Part shown: one piece after another, positions 5,166 to 13,109 of the stretch | Layout: the number at the start of each line of letters is the position of its first letter | Position numbering within the stretch: the first letter of the stretch is position 1 | Assembly (NCBI GenBank): GCA_938015405.1 | Contig: CALLPZ010000049.1 | Location: forward strand, 1-13,790 | Length of the DNA: 13,790 nucleotides | From: an uncultured Pseudanabaenaceae cyanobacterium | GTDB taxonomy: Bacteria; Cyanobacteriota; Cyanobacteriia; PCC-9006; JAAUQQ01 | Reading direction: 5' to 3' | Translations under genes and position numbers: made by a program | Notes under the pieces: generated by a model | The model's database searches: none | The model's input: only the letters and a program-made list of their open reading frames with translations | What the model was told of the DNA's origin: nothing

Positions 5166-7225
5166 AACTGCCCTTGCAGCGCTACTTTCGAAAGGCCCGC
5201 TTTCCCTTTGTTGCTTTGGCCCCCGTCAGCTTGATGGCGCTGGGGTGGTTTGGGTTAGTGGCTGAAAGTCGCTTGCTGGAAAACAGTACGATCAATATTT
5301 ATCAACAGGCCCAGGCTTCGGTGTTGCGGAGTTCTGCCCGTTCCATTGCCCTCCATGGGGAGCAGCAGGCCGATCGCACTTGGGATGAGATTGAGTCGGA
5401 AGTGATTGAGCAGATCGTGGCTCCTTTGGGCACACGCGGATTAGGGAAAGCTTGGTTGTACACGCCGGAGCGTGTGCTATTCGACCAGAGCAAGGATTTG
5501 TCTGGCGCTGCTTTGGAAAGCAGTATGGCAGATATATTTGCTATGCAGCAGGCTCAAGGGGCTTCCCATTATGAGGCGATGACCCAGGCGGTGATGACTG
5601 CCCAGGAAGGCGTGGGTTGGTATATCTGGGAGCCTGAGCGGGCTGTTGAGTCGACGCCTTGGTGGGAGAGCTTGACCCGCGATTCCGGGCGAGAAATTGC
5701 CGCTTGGATGCCCGTTTCACTCTTTGTCGGGACTGAGGCTGAACAGACGGTGGTCGTGGGGATTTCTGCGCCGCTGCCAGAGCTAATGCGGGCCAATGGA
5801 ACCTATGGCCAGATTCAAGGCCGAGCTGCGATCATGTTTGTCCTGACCGGGTTGGTGGGCAACATGGTTTGGTTACTGTGGCGTAACGAATGCAGTCGCC
5901 GCCGTCGCAACCAAGAAGTCCACCGCTTGGCCTATGCGGACATGTTGACGGGGCTTGCGAATCGTCGGCAGATGTACATGGTCGGCGATGGGATTTTGTC
6001 GGACCCAGGTCGCTGTGAAGATCTGGCCTTGATCTATCTAGACCTCAATGGTTTCAAGGATGTGAATGACACCCTGGGCCACGACCTAGGGGATGCGCTG
6101 TTGGTAGAAGTGGGGCGTCGCTTACGAGATTGTTTGCGCCAGCAGGATTGGGTGGCGCGTTTGGGAGGGGATGAGTTCGCAATTTTGCTACATCCTCGCT
6201 CCCTTGAAGATGCTATAACGGTCGCTCAGCGAATGCTTCAGCGTCTAAAGCAGCCTTTTTATCTCAAGGGGAAGAGCATTTTTATTGGAGCGAGTTTGGG
6301 GATTGCTCCGGTTAAAGCAGCTGTACGGGGCTTGAACTTTAGTCAGCTGTTAACCCAGGCAGATATCGCCATGTACCAGGCGAAGCAGCAGGGGAGTGAA
6401 TCCGTGGTGGTGTTTGGTGAGGAAATGCAGCGAGCGGCGATCGCTCGGGTCAATTTGGAAATGGACCTGCGTCAAGCCATTGCCAACGACGAATTGCGTC
6501 TTCACTATCAGCCGATTTTTTCGCTCAATGGTGGGGAGACGAGTAATGTTCCCCGGGCTTTTGAGGTCTTGGTGCGGTGGCAACATCCTCGCCGAGGCTT
6601 GTTATTGCCCCAGGATTTCCTGCCGGAGGCCGAGAATATTGGCCTATTAGTGGATATTGATCGCTGGGTAATGGCCCAGGCCTGTAAAGCTTTGAGTGAA
6701 TGGCAGGCAGAGCTAGGTCTCGATGGGCCTCTGGGGGTGCATGTAAACCTGTCTCGACATAGCTTGGCCCAGCCCGATCTGGTGGCCTTTGTCTCGCGGC
6801 TGTTGCACGAATTCAAGCTCCATGCCCATTGGCTGACGCTGGAGATTCTGGAGGAGACCATCATGGATGAGGCTCCTATCTTGGAAGAGAATCTCTACGC
6901 TTTGCGGGCCTTAGGCGTGCGGTTGAGTTTGGATGATTTTGGGACGGGCTATTCTTCGCTCAGCTACCTGCATCGTCTGCCCATCCATGGCATCAAAATT
7001 GATCGCTCCTTCGTTTCTCATATGCAAGATAGTCGGGAGAACGAGGAAATCATTCGTAGCATTGTGACCCTGGCTCAGAGTTTGGGCTTAGAGACAGTGG
7101 CAGAGGGAATTGAGTTGAATAAGCAACTGAAGATGCTGCAGGGCTTGAATTGTGACTATGCCCAGGGTCTGCTGCTCTCCAAGGGAGTGGAAGAAACCGT
7201 TGCACGCAAGATGCTGCGGGTTTAG
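5156..7225 (+). CDS. Membrane-anchored GGDEF-EAL c-di-GMP cyclase/phosphodiesterase
   Basis: The 689-residue protein has a basic N-terminus, TM helices at about 16-36 and 224-242, an extracytoplasmic sensor region of about 185 residues between them (no family recognised), GGDEF (about 255-420) and EAL (about 435-685). The active-site GGDEF (337-341) is intact, and RQQD (328-331) five residues before it is the classic product-inhibition I-site. The EAL signature reads EVL (470-472). The other metal and catalytic residues are present: Asn531, Glu566, Asp593-Asp594 in DDFGTGYSS, Lys614, Glu650 and Gln670. Both activities therefore seem possible. The frame is closed by TGA at 5150-5152, so the start must be TTG 5156 or a later codon. 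TTG 5156 keeps the basic residues before TM1 and has TGAAGG at 5141-5146 as a ribosome binding site. The next in-frame ATG (5234) would fall inside TM1. Confidence 0.93.
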   Translation: MRLKLPLQRYFRKARFPFVALAPVSLMALGWFGLVAESRLLENSTINIYQQAQASVLRSSARSIALHGEQQADRTWDEIESEVIEQIVAPLGTRGLGKAWLYTPERVLFDQSKDLSGAALESSMADIFAMQQAQGASHYEAMTQAVMTAQEGVGWYIWEPERAVESTPWWESLTRDSGREIAAWMPVSLFVGTEAEQTVVVGISAPLPELMRANGTYGQIQGRAAIMFVLTGLVGNMVWLLWRNECSRRRRNQEVHRLAYADMLTGLANRRQMYMVGDGILSDPGRCEDLALIYLDLNGFKDVNDTLGHDLGDALLVEVGRRLRDCLRQQDWVARLGGDEFAILLHPRSLEDAITVAQRMLQRLKQPFYLKGKSIFIGASLGIAPVKAAVRGLNFSQLLTQADIAMYQAKQQGSESVVVFGEEMQRAAIARVNLEMDLRQAIANDELRLHYQPIFSLNGGETSNVPRAFEVLVRWQHPRRGLLLPQDFLPEAENIGLLVDIDRWVMAQACKALSEWQAELGLDGPLGVHVNLSRHSLAQPDLVAFVSRLLHEFKLHAHWLTLEILEETIMDEAPILEENLYALRALGVRLSLDDFGTGYSSLSYLHRLPIHGIKIDRSFVSHMQDSRENEEIIRSIVTLAQSLGLETVAEGIELNKQLKMLQGLNCDYAQGLLLSKGVEETVARKMLRV

Positions 7226-7258
7226 GGCAAGTTTGGAGCTTCGGTGTTGAGGCTTGCC
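7226..7258. repeat. Inverted repeat in the convergent gap after the GGDEF-EAL gene
   Basis: GGCAAG (7226-7231) directly follows the stop codon and pairs with CTTGCC (7253-7258) across 21 nt. The gap lies between two convergent genes, where a bidirectional terminator would be expected. No T-run follows on either strand, so this is a weak terminator candidate. The rest of the gap to 7319 shows nothing clear. Confidence 0.25.
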
Positions 7259-7319
7259 TCGATACTGCATTCCTCGGAGAGGTGGGGAAATCTTGTTGCC
7301 CAGGAGCTTGGATGTAGGC

Positions 7320-8429
7320 CTATTGGGCGCGTTGCCAGGTGCGGATGAGCTCTCGGATGGTCTGTGCGTTCGGAGGGCGTTGGGCTTGGCTAGGAGGGGC
7401 GATCGCGGCTCCGGGGATATTTTGCTGCCATGGACTATTGCTGACTTGGCCTAAATCTACATTGGCATTGGTGGAGCGGAAGCCATGTTGGACAAAGACC
7501 TCCTGCTGTTCCGCTTGATTGAGGTAATCCAGAAATTGCTCGGCTGCCTGGGCTTCGCTGCGATCTACGCCTCGCTGAACCACGGCTCCCGTTGCAACCG
7601 TTTCGATGGTGGGGCTGAGGTAATAGATTTGGTAGGGAGTACGGCTGCCCTGGGCGGATTGATTCCAGCGATGCAGGGCGATGCTTTCGTAAACCGTGGC
7701 CACATCGGCATCGTTGGGACCACGGGCAATGAATTCTTGTAGCAAGATATCGGTGGAGCGAGGGGGCTGGTAAACCGATTGCTTGATAGAGCTGAAGAGG
7801 CTTTGAACCTCGGCTGGGTTAAAGCTATTGGCACTGAGGCTGTTACTGTTGGCTGCAGCCTGGGTCCAGAGGCTGAGGGTGAGTTGGCCACTGTTAGAGC
7901 GGCTGGGGTCGGTGGTGAGGAAGTCGAAGCTGCCCCATTCCGTCTGGCCGCCGAGTTTTTCCCAGGTCTTAGCGTCTAGGGCTTCTTCTAAACGGTCCCA
8001 ATTGAATTGACCGCTGGGGAAAAGGACCTTGCCCCGTTCAGGCCAGGCGATCGCCACGAGCTGGGTTTTGGCAATGGCTTGGGGCGGTTGCTGGAAAGCT
8101 TCACCGCTATTTTGGGCTTGCCAGCGGTTGGATAATTCATTTAGCAACTCCCCATTGGCGGGCATGAGAATCGTCGGCTCGAAGTCGTTCTTGTCATCGA
8201 TATATCGATTGACCATGTCCTGGGAGCCCTGGAATTTTAAGTCCACCTGAATGTTGGGATTCTCCCGCTCAAACTGTTGCTCTAACTGGAGGAGTGGCTC
8301 TTGCAGCTCGCTACCAGCCACAACGGTGATGGTTTGGCTACCGCCGGAGTTACTGGGGGCAAAGGCGATCGCCAAGGCAATGGCTGCGATGCCCAGGGAG
8401 AGAATGGTGCGCGTGGATTTTGAAGACAT
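7320..8429 (-). CDS. Exported substrate-binding protein (ABC-type solute-binding fold), last gene of the operon
   Basis: The 369-residue protein begins with a signal peptide (about 1-26, RTILSLGIAAIALAIAFA) lacking a lipobox cysteine, so it is probably periplasmic or held by an uncleaved anchor. The rest reads as a class II periplasmic binding fold (SBP_bac_11/ModA-like): ITVVAGSELQEPL at 34-46, TDPSRSNSGQLTLSLW at 173-188, and FRSTNANVDLG at 317-327 near the C-terminus. The motifs RSNSG and NVDLG match positions in the vWA lipoprotein two genes upstream (RSNSG, GVDLG), so the two are related. This copy ends where the other begins its vWA domain. No permease or ATPase gene is adjacent, so ordinary transport is not supported. 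It starts at ATG 8427-8429, 75 bp after the preceding gene. The ligand is unknown. Confidence 0.87.
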   Translation of the reverse strand: MSSKSTRTILSLGIAAIALAIAFAPSNSGGSQTITVVAGSELQEPLLQLEQQFERENPNIQVDLKFQGSQDMVNRYIDDKNDFEPTILMPANGELLNELSNRWQAQNSGEAFQQPPQAIAKTQLVAIAWPERGKVLFPSGQFNWDRLEEALDAKTWEKLGGQTEWGSFDFLTTDPSRSNSGQLTLSLWTQAAANSNSLSANSFNPAEVQSLFSSIKQSVYQPPRSTDILLQEFIARGPNDADVATVYESIALHRWNQSAQGSRTPYQIYYLSPTIETVATGAVVQRGVDRSEAQAAEQFLDYLNQAEQQEVFVQHGFRSTNANVDLGQVSNSPWQQNIPGAAIAPPSQAQRPPNAQTIRELIRTWQRAQ

Positions 8430-8504
8430 GGATGATTTCTGATTTCCGCGGGTTGCTTCCGAGCCACTGTTGTTTGTTACTTTCGGAGTCGGTCACGACG
8501 AGGG

Positions 8505-9248
8505 TTAGGCCACAAGCAGTTCGACATTCTCCTGGAAGCTACTGAACTCATCACTGAGGGCACGTAGGGCTGTGGTCTCGCTGGTACTGCTGAGGTCTGC
8601 GGTACGGAGTTTGTTTTGCAACTGCTGAAGTGTCCCAGCAGCATTGGAGATCAGGGTCGAAAGGTTGGCCACTTGGGCTTGGCTGGCATTTTCGCCATCT
8701 TGGGCCAGTTTCAAGTTGCGCTCCAGGCTCTCTACCAAGGTTTGCCATTGGGCTTTGACGGGACCATCGCTGTTGTCGCGTTTGGCAGTTGCGTCAGCAA
8801 TTTGCTGGGTTAGCTCTGGGACGGAGAGCAGGGCTTTGCCGTCACCCATGCGGTCGATCATCCCCTGGATTTTAGTTGGTAATTCCTGGGTGCGATCGCA
8901 GGCATATTGCACGGCCCCCAGTAGCTCCAGTTGTTGCACCTCTTGGAGTCGTTCTGTAGCCTCCTCTCGCAAGAGTTCAGCTTGCTCTGTCAAGTCCGAT
9001 GCCTTGACATAGAGCCTATCTAGCTCTGCACTGAGATCGCGAGACTTGCCTGAAGACTTGCTAGAGGATTTTCTGGGGCCTTTGCCTTGCCCTTGGCGTA
9101 TCGAAGCGCTGCCTCCTGCCACTACGATTGCCGTTGGTAAAGCGACCACCGCTGGCAGACGCATCAATCGAATGCCCAGTACCAGCACCACTCCCCCAGC
9201 CAGGACAGCTAGCGGAAAATGCAATGGATTGGTCAATTTCAAAGCCAT
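8505..9248 (-). CDS. Two-TM protein with basic linker and coiled coil, function unknown
   Basis: The 247-residue protein has two hydrophobic helices at about 9-27 and 31-49 with a short turn. A basic, serine-rich linker follows (about 51-70, including KGPRKSSSKSSGKSR), then a long charged helical region (about 70-245) rich in Leu, Glu and Gln and likely to form coiled coils. No enzyme motif is visible. By the positive-inside rule the basic linker and coiled coil should be cytoplasmic. Its layout recalls XpaC-like partners of TelA-type toxic anion resistance proteins, but I cannot assign it and no telA is in the window. It lies between the two substrate-binding genes, 45 bp after the vWA gene and 75 bp before the next, so co-transcription is likely. 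It could be the membrane or cytoplasmic partner of the two surface proteins. Confidence 0.8.
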   Translation of the reverse strand: MALKLTNPLHFPLAVLAGGVVLVLGIRLMRLPAVVALPTAIVVAGGSASIRQGQGKGPRKSSSKSSGKSRDLSAELDRLYVKASDLTEQAELLREEATERLQEVQQLELLGAVQYACDRTQELPTKIQGMIDRMGDGKALLSVPELTQQIADATAKRDNSDGPVKAQWQTLVESLERNLKLAQDGENASQAQVANLSTLISNAAGTLQQLQNKLRTADLSSTSETTALRALSDEFSSFQENVELLVA

Positions 9249-9293
9249 GGTTTATGCCGTGATTGTTGCGATCCGTAAGCCTTGAACGGCCCT

Positions 9294-11069
9294 CTAAAAC
9301 TCCAACTGTAAGTCAGCCATAAGCTGAGCAATGGTGGCTGGATCACCCTTCTTGAAATAGCCGCCGTTGAGCTGGGCAATCTGCTCCAGGGCGTTCGCAT
9401 TATAGTCACCCTCGCCGCCGTAGCCCACGGTGAAAAAGGCAATGCGATCGTCGCTACTAAAGCCGCTGGTTTTGAGCTGCTGCTCTAACTGCTCCAGGTT
9501 GATGTTTGAGCCCGAGTCATTGCCATCGGTCAGCACCAAAACTGCATTGATGGCATCGGGACGGGGATTTGCTTGGAGCCAGTTTCGGGCTGCCAGGGCT
9601 GCATCGTACAACCGGGTGCCCCCATCGGCCCTTAGATTGCCGATAAATTGAAGGCCTTGGGATTGACCCGCTTGGCTACCTTCGACAATGACAGGCTCCC
9701 GAACTTCTCCATCAAAATCGATCAAGGCAATCTTGTCCTTAGGGCCGAGACTGTCCAGGTAGGTTTTGAGTGTGTTTTGCACGGCTGCCATCTTGGGACC
9801 ATCCATGGACCCGGAGCTATCGACCACGACTACCACCTGGGAAGGGCGCTTGGCTTCTAGCTCCCAGACTTGGAGCATGGCGGTGACAACTGCCGGGCTG
9901 GGGATGCGATAGGAGTCGTAGTTGGCATTGGGGTCTACGCCAAAGTTGGGGCTGAACTTAGGGCCGAGATCTACGCCTGGAGTGCCGGGGCGTAGACCGA
10001 GATTGGTGGCGATCGCCTGGGCCTGGGGTGACCTCAAATAGTCCAGTACCTGCTCCGCCGCCTCCTTCTCCTGGGCGCTTACCCAGGGGGCATTGGGTAA
10101 AATGCCCCGCATATTTGAAGTGAAGGTGGCCTTGGGATAGACCGCCACGTACTTTGTGCCACCGGTTGCTCCAGCCTGGTCATTGGCTGCAATAACCGAA
10201 GATTCATAAACCGAGCCCATAGAAGCCCAAAACGGGCCATTCTCCACCATGGATTGGGCTAGGGAGCCGGTGGAGGTTCCGTAGCGAGTAATCTTGCTTT
10301 GAATTTTCGCGACCTTATCCTGATTGGCCTGGATATCTGCTGGGGTCAGCTCCTCAGGACGCTTGCCCGAGACTGCTGCAAATTGGGCCGTGAGGGTCTG
10401 TAGACCTGAGTTAGACCGAGTCGGTGCCGTGTGGACGTAGTGGATGGGTAGGGCTGGACTGGCTGCGTTGAGATCCTGGTGGGTGTTGGCGGTCACTAAA
10501 GCTTCGAAAGGCTTTTCAGTCTGGTTCAATCCTTCGGCCAGTTCCTCCGTGGTCATAAAGACCATGGGGCTATTGGCCAGGAGGGGGGCATCAGTAATGG
10601 CGGGAATATAATTTTGCCCAGGGAAAAGCTGTTCAATACGCTGTATCAGCTGGTCTTGGTAGATTTCGCCATCCACAGAAATCAAGGTGGGGAATTCCGG
10701 GTCGCCTGCGTTGACGGTGCCGCTCTGGAGCTGTTGAGCGAGAGTGGCAACCTGCTCGACGACATCACCACTGCCCTTGGCTTCGCAGGTGAGGGTGAAG
10801 GAATCACCGCTGGCGGTCTGGGGTCTGGTGGCATTGAGCTGGGCAGCGGCTTGGTCACAGAAGTTGTGGAGCGCGCTGCCCACTAACATCTTGACCTCAA
10901 AGCCTCGGCCGGTATAGCCTCCATTCCCGGAAGAATCGCCAGAGCTTTCCCCGCAACTGGCCAGCAGTAGGCCTAAACCTAGGGCGATCGTGACTCTTCC
11001 CAGATGCCTTTTTCGGGAGGCCGGGGTACTTGTGATGGAAGCAGAGGAGTCGGGTAAGAATGAGGTCAT
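9294..11069 (-). CDS. Lipoprotein with substrate-binding domain fused to a C-terminal vWA domain
   Basis: The 591-residue protein has an N-terminal lipoprotein signal with lipobox LLAS-C39, then a Ser/Gly/Asp-rich tether (40-52). A solute-binding domain spans about 55-400, with RSNSG at 218-222 and VDLG at 366-369. A von Willebrand A domain spans about 410-585. The vWA metal site (MIDAS) is complete: DSSGS at 417-421, Thr485 in GGTRLYDA and Asp515 in TDGND. The protein should sit on the outer face of a membrane and bind a partner through its Mg-dependent MIDAS. The substrate-binding half is related to the downstream exported protein. Besides the lipobox it has Cys71 and Cys95, which could form a disulfide. 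The start gives a 22-residue tail before the hydrophobic core, somewhat long, but no better start is visible. It is the first gene of the minus-strand operon. Confidence 0.92.
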   Translation of the reverse strand: MTSFLPDSSASITSTPASRKRHLGRVTIALGLGLLLASCGESSGDSSGNGGYTGRGFEVKMLVGSALHNFCDQAAAQLNATRPQTASGDSFTLTCEAKGSGDVVEQVATLAQQLQSGTVNAGDPEFPTLISVDGEIYQDQLIQRIEQLFPGQNYIPAITDAPLLANSPMVFMTTEELAEGLNQTEKPFEALVTANTHQDLNAASPALPIHYVHTAPTRSNSGLQTLTAQFAAVSGKRPEELTPADIQANQDKVAKIQSKITRYGTSTGSLAQSMVENGPFWASMGSVYESSVIAANDQAGATGGTKYVAVYPKATFTSNMRGILPNAPWVSAQEKEAAEQVLDYLRSPQAQAIATNLGLRPGTPGVDLGPKFSPNFGVDPNANYDSYRIPSPAVVTAMLQVWELEAKRPSQVVVVVDSSGSMDGPKMAAVQNTLKTYLDSLGPKDKIALIDFDGEVREPVIVEGSQAGQSQGLQFIGNLRADGGTRLYDAALAARNWLQANPRPDAINAVLVLTDGNDSGSNINLEQLEQQLKTSGFSSDDRIAFFTVGYGGEGDYNANALEQIAQLNGGYFKKGDPATIAQLMADLQLEF

Positions 11070-11483
11070 TGACCGGCAGAGGTTGAAAGGGCTGAATGCG
11101 TTGCTGGCGAAGCAGTTGAGTCTTGGCTCCCTGAACTTTCGGAGGAATCGCTACTTGTTTCTACAATGCCCGCGGTCCCAATTGCGCCAACAAAATTATA
11201 CGAAGGCAAATTAATTTCAGGGCTTTCCCTCAATCGCAGGTTTGAGGCAGTCGAAGATTAGAGCCGTTTTCTCAGCTTTTGCAACAAATCACAGACTTGC
11301 ATCCAAAAAACTGGGACTCTTCTTAAATCATCGCTAAATTTCGTCTGGGAGCGGACAGGCGCTGGCCATACTGACCTATTAGCTTTCCCGGCTGAGGAAC
11401 GGTCTAGGCTTCCCGTCCCCCTCCCGTTTTGTCCCGGTGCTTTCCTACGTCTACGTCCCGACATCTACGCTGGTTGCGCTCTT
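11070..11483. promoter_or_regulatory. Divergent intergenic region between the vWA operon and pilT
   Basis: No convincing gene occurs in these 414 bp. Minus-strand promoter sequence for the vWA operon is proposed at 11195-11200. The last 85 bp before pilT are pyrimidine-rich on the plus strand, with GTCCCG at 11431 and 11455 and three CTACG units (11445, 11451 and 11465). The pilT start has no Shine-Dalgarno. The promoter of pilT is not evident. Confidence 0.45.
11195..11200 (-). promoter_or_regulatory. Candidate -10 box (TATAAT) for the vWA operon
   Basis: On the minus strand the hexamer is a perfect TATAAT in AT-rich surroundings, about 125 bp before the start codon of the vWA lipoprotein. 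No good -35 hexamer lies 16-18 bp upstream, so it would have to be an activator-dependent promoter. This is a consensus match only. Confidence 0.35.
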
Positions 11484-12911
11484 ATGATTACCCTGACCCA
11501 AACGCCGAAGACTCCCCTGCGCGTTCTAGAGCGCTGCACCATTGGAGGCTCTGTTGACCCCCAACGAGTTGGGGAGAGTGTGCTCATTTCCATCGCAGAT
11601 AATCAGGTGATTGCAGCCTCGCGGGTGGGGAAAGACGGCCAGTGGAAGGTGAACCTGGCCTTTAAGCAACCGGGAACCCAGGAGGTCAAAATCCACATTG
11701 CCTCTGACTCTGCCCCCTTAACGTTGCCGGTGGTTGGCCGCGACGGCAGCACGGGGCCTACTGAGTCTTCGGCGAATAGTAATTCCAATGGAGCTGGTGA
11801 CATGGTTCTTGCTGCCCCCCAGGTTGAAGCTAAGTTGTCTGCAGGGCACCCCAGCCTGGCCCAGCTGGTGCGGCTGGCGTTTGACCAAGACTATTCCGAT
11901 GTCCACATTGGTGTGGGCCGGTCTCCTCGCTTCCGCAGTCAGGGCGTCATTGCCACAACGGAATACCCCGTTACTGATGCCAGTAGTTTCCAGAGCTGGC
12001 TCAAGGAAATTCTTTCGGACGCTGATATCGCTCGCTTCAACGAGACCCTCGATTTTGATGGTGCGGCTCAATACGACTTCGTGCGGGTTCGGGTCAACAT
12101 CTTTATGTCGATCAAAGGCCCCTCCATGGTGCTGCGTTTGATTCCCCTGACGCCGCCCGTATTGGGGAATTTGGGGTTCCCCGACATCTTTCGGGATATC
12201 TGTTTTATGAACCAGGGCTTGGTGCTGGTTACAGGACCAACAGGCTCCGGTAAGTCCACTACCCTGGCGTCCATGGTGAATGAAATCAATACCAATATGT
12301 CGAAGCATATTGTCACCATTGAGGATCCGATTGAATTTGTCCACCAGGAGGATCGGATGTCCGTGGTCAGTCAGCGGGAGGTGGGCATCCATACGAAGCA
12401 ATTTAACCGGGCCTTGAAGGCGGCATTGCGGGAAGACCCCGATGTGATTCTGATTGGTGAGATGCGCGATCGCGAAACCCTCTCCACTGCCATGAAAGCG
12501 GCCCAAACCGGCCACCTCGTTTTCGGAACCCTGCATACCAACAGCGCAGTCAAGACTTTGGAGCGTATCCTCGACTTATTTGAGCCCGATGAGCGGGACT
12601 CGGTGCGTAAGGAAATGGCGGAGACATTGGCGGCGATCGTGGCTCAGTCCTTGCTGCCCACCACTGATGGCAAGCGCTGTGTGATCAGCGAAGTTTTGAT
12701 TAACAACGACACTATCCGTGACTTCATCCATCGCGATGAAACCGACGAAATTGAGGCCCAGCTCAAAGATGGTGCTTTCTACGGCATGAACACCCGTAAC
12801 CAGTCCATTTTCAAGCTGTTTGAAGAGGGCCGTATTACGGAAGAGACCGCCCTGGAGGCTTCCTTGAAGAAGTCTGAGATGGCGATTATGCTGCGGGGTG
12901 GCATGGTCTAG
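11484..12911 (+). CDS. pilT: PilT-like type IV pilus retraction ATPase with extra N-terminal Ig-like domain
   Basis: The 475-residue protein is a cytoplasmic secretion ATPase of the GspE/PilT superfamily. It carries Walker A GPTGSGKST (251-259), Asp box TIEDPIEF (278-285), Walker B DPDVILIGEMRD (318-329) and His box QTGHLVFGTLHTNSA (341-355). The sequence AAQTGHLVFGTLHT and the overall order favour PilT (retraction) over PilB. The standard PilT N-domain starts near residue 122 (HPSLAQLVRLAFDQDYSDVHI). Before it lie an extra region 12-75 resembling a bacterial Ig-like beta domain (GGSVDPQRVGESVLI, then GKDGQWKVNLAF) and a Ser/Asn/Gly-rich linker (about 86-106). The usual PilT C-terminal AIRNLIRE motif is replaced by NDTIRDFIHRDE, as in divergent paralogues. 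It may be a PilT2-type cyanobacterial paralogue used in motility. The ATG lacks a Shine-Dalgarno; the ATPase call is firm, the subtype less so. Confidence 0.93.
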   Translation: MITLTQTPKTPLRVLERCTIGGSVDPQRVGESVLISIADNQVIAASRVGKDGQWKVNLAFKQPGTQEVKIHIASDSAPLTLPVVGRDGSTGPTESSANSNSNGAGDMVLAAPQVEAKLSAGHPSLAQLVRLAFDQDYSDVHIGVGRSPRFRSQGVIATTEYPVTDASSFQSWLKEILSDADIARFNETLDFDGAAQYDFVRVRVNIFMSIKGPSMVLRLIPLTPPVLGNLGFPDIFRDICFMNQGLVLVTGPTGSGKSTTLASMVNEINTNMSKHIVTIEDPIEFVHQEDRMSVVSQREVGIHTKQFNRALKAALREDPDVILIGEMRDRETLSTAMKAAQTGHLVFGTLHTNSAVKTLERILDLFEPDERDSVRKEMAETLAAIVAQSLLPTTDGKRCVISEVLINNDTIRDFIHRDETDEIEAQLKDGAFYGMNTRNQSIFKLFEEGRITEETALEASLKKSEMAIMLRGGMV

Positions 12912-12960
12912 GTCTGGGTCAATGCTAGGCCAATGCCTGTGGAGGATTGATACCCTTGCC

Positions 12961-13097
12961 TGAGAGTTTTTTGAAAAAGGGTCTTACCGTGGCAGCTTAT
13001 TCGTTGGGGTGCCCCATTCATTGGAAGTCCAGTGGTACATAACCGTACATGGGAGCCTTGAATTGTAGGCTTAGCCATATTTTCAAAAAAACTCTCA
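12961..13097. mobile_element. MITE-like 137-bp element bounded by imperfect 17-bp inverted repeats
   Basis: The left arm 12961-12977 (TGAGAGTTTTTTGAAAA) is the reverse complement of the right arm 13080-13097 (TTTTCAAAAAAACTCTCA) except for one extra A in the right arm. The interior of about 100 bp has no coding frame and contains a small hairpin TGGGG-TG-CCCCA. The size, long terminal inverted repeats and position between genes fit a non-autonomous element. No clear target-site duplication is visible, so a large-loop regulatory hairpin remains possible. Confidence 0.4.
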
Positions 13098-13109
13098 ACG
13101 TGGTTGATT

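Larger units (their letters stand above)
736..12473. repeat. HIP1 octamers GCGATCGC, at least eleven copies scattered over the window
   Basis: Exact copies begin at 736, 1884, 2216, 2928, 6437, 7399, 8047, 8365, 8892, 10009 and 12466. About 0.2 would be expected by chance in a window this size. HIP1 is the highly iterated palindrome of many cyanobacterial genomes. The copies lie inside coding regions of most genes, which argues that these genes have long resided in this genome. Confidence 0.9.

Noticed and set aside
7226..7258. Strong bidirectional terminator between the convergent genes
   Set aside because: A 6-bp inverted repeat is present, but the 21-nt loop and lack of a T-run on either strand make it weak; kept only as a low-confidence repeat.
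11718..12536. Minus-strand frame of 272 codons
   Set aside because: It is antisense to the PilT-like ATPase, which has every Walker, Asp-box and His-box motif on the plus strand.
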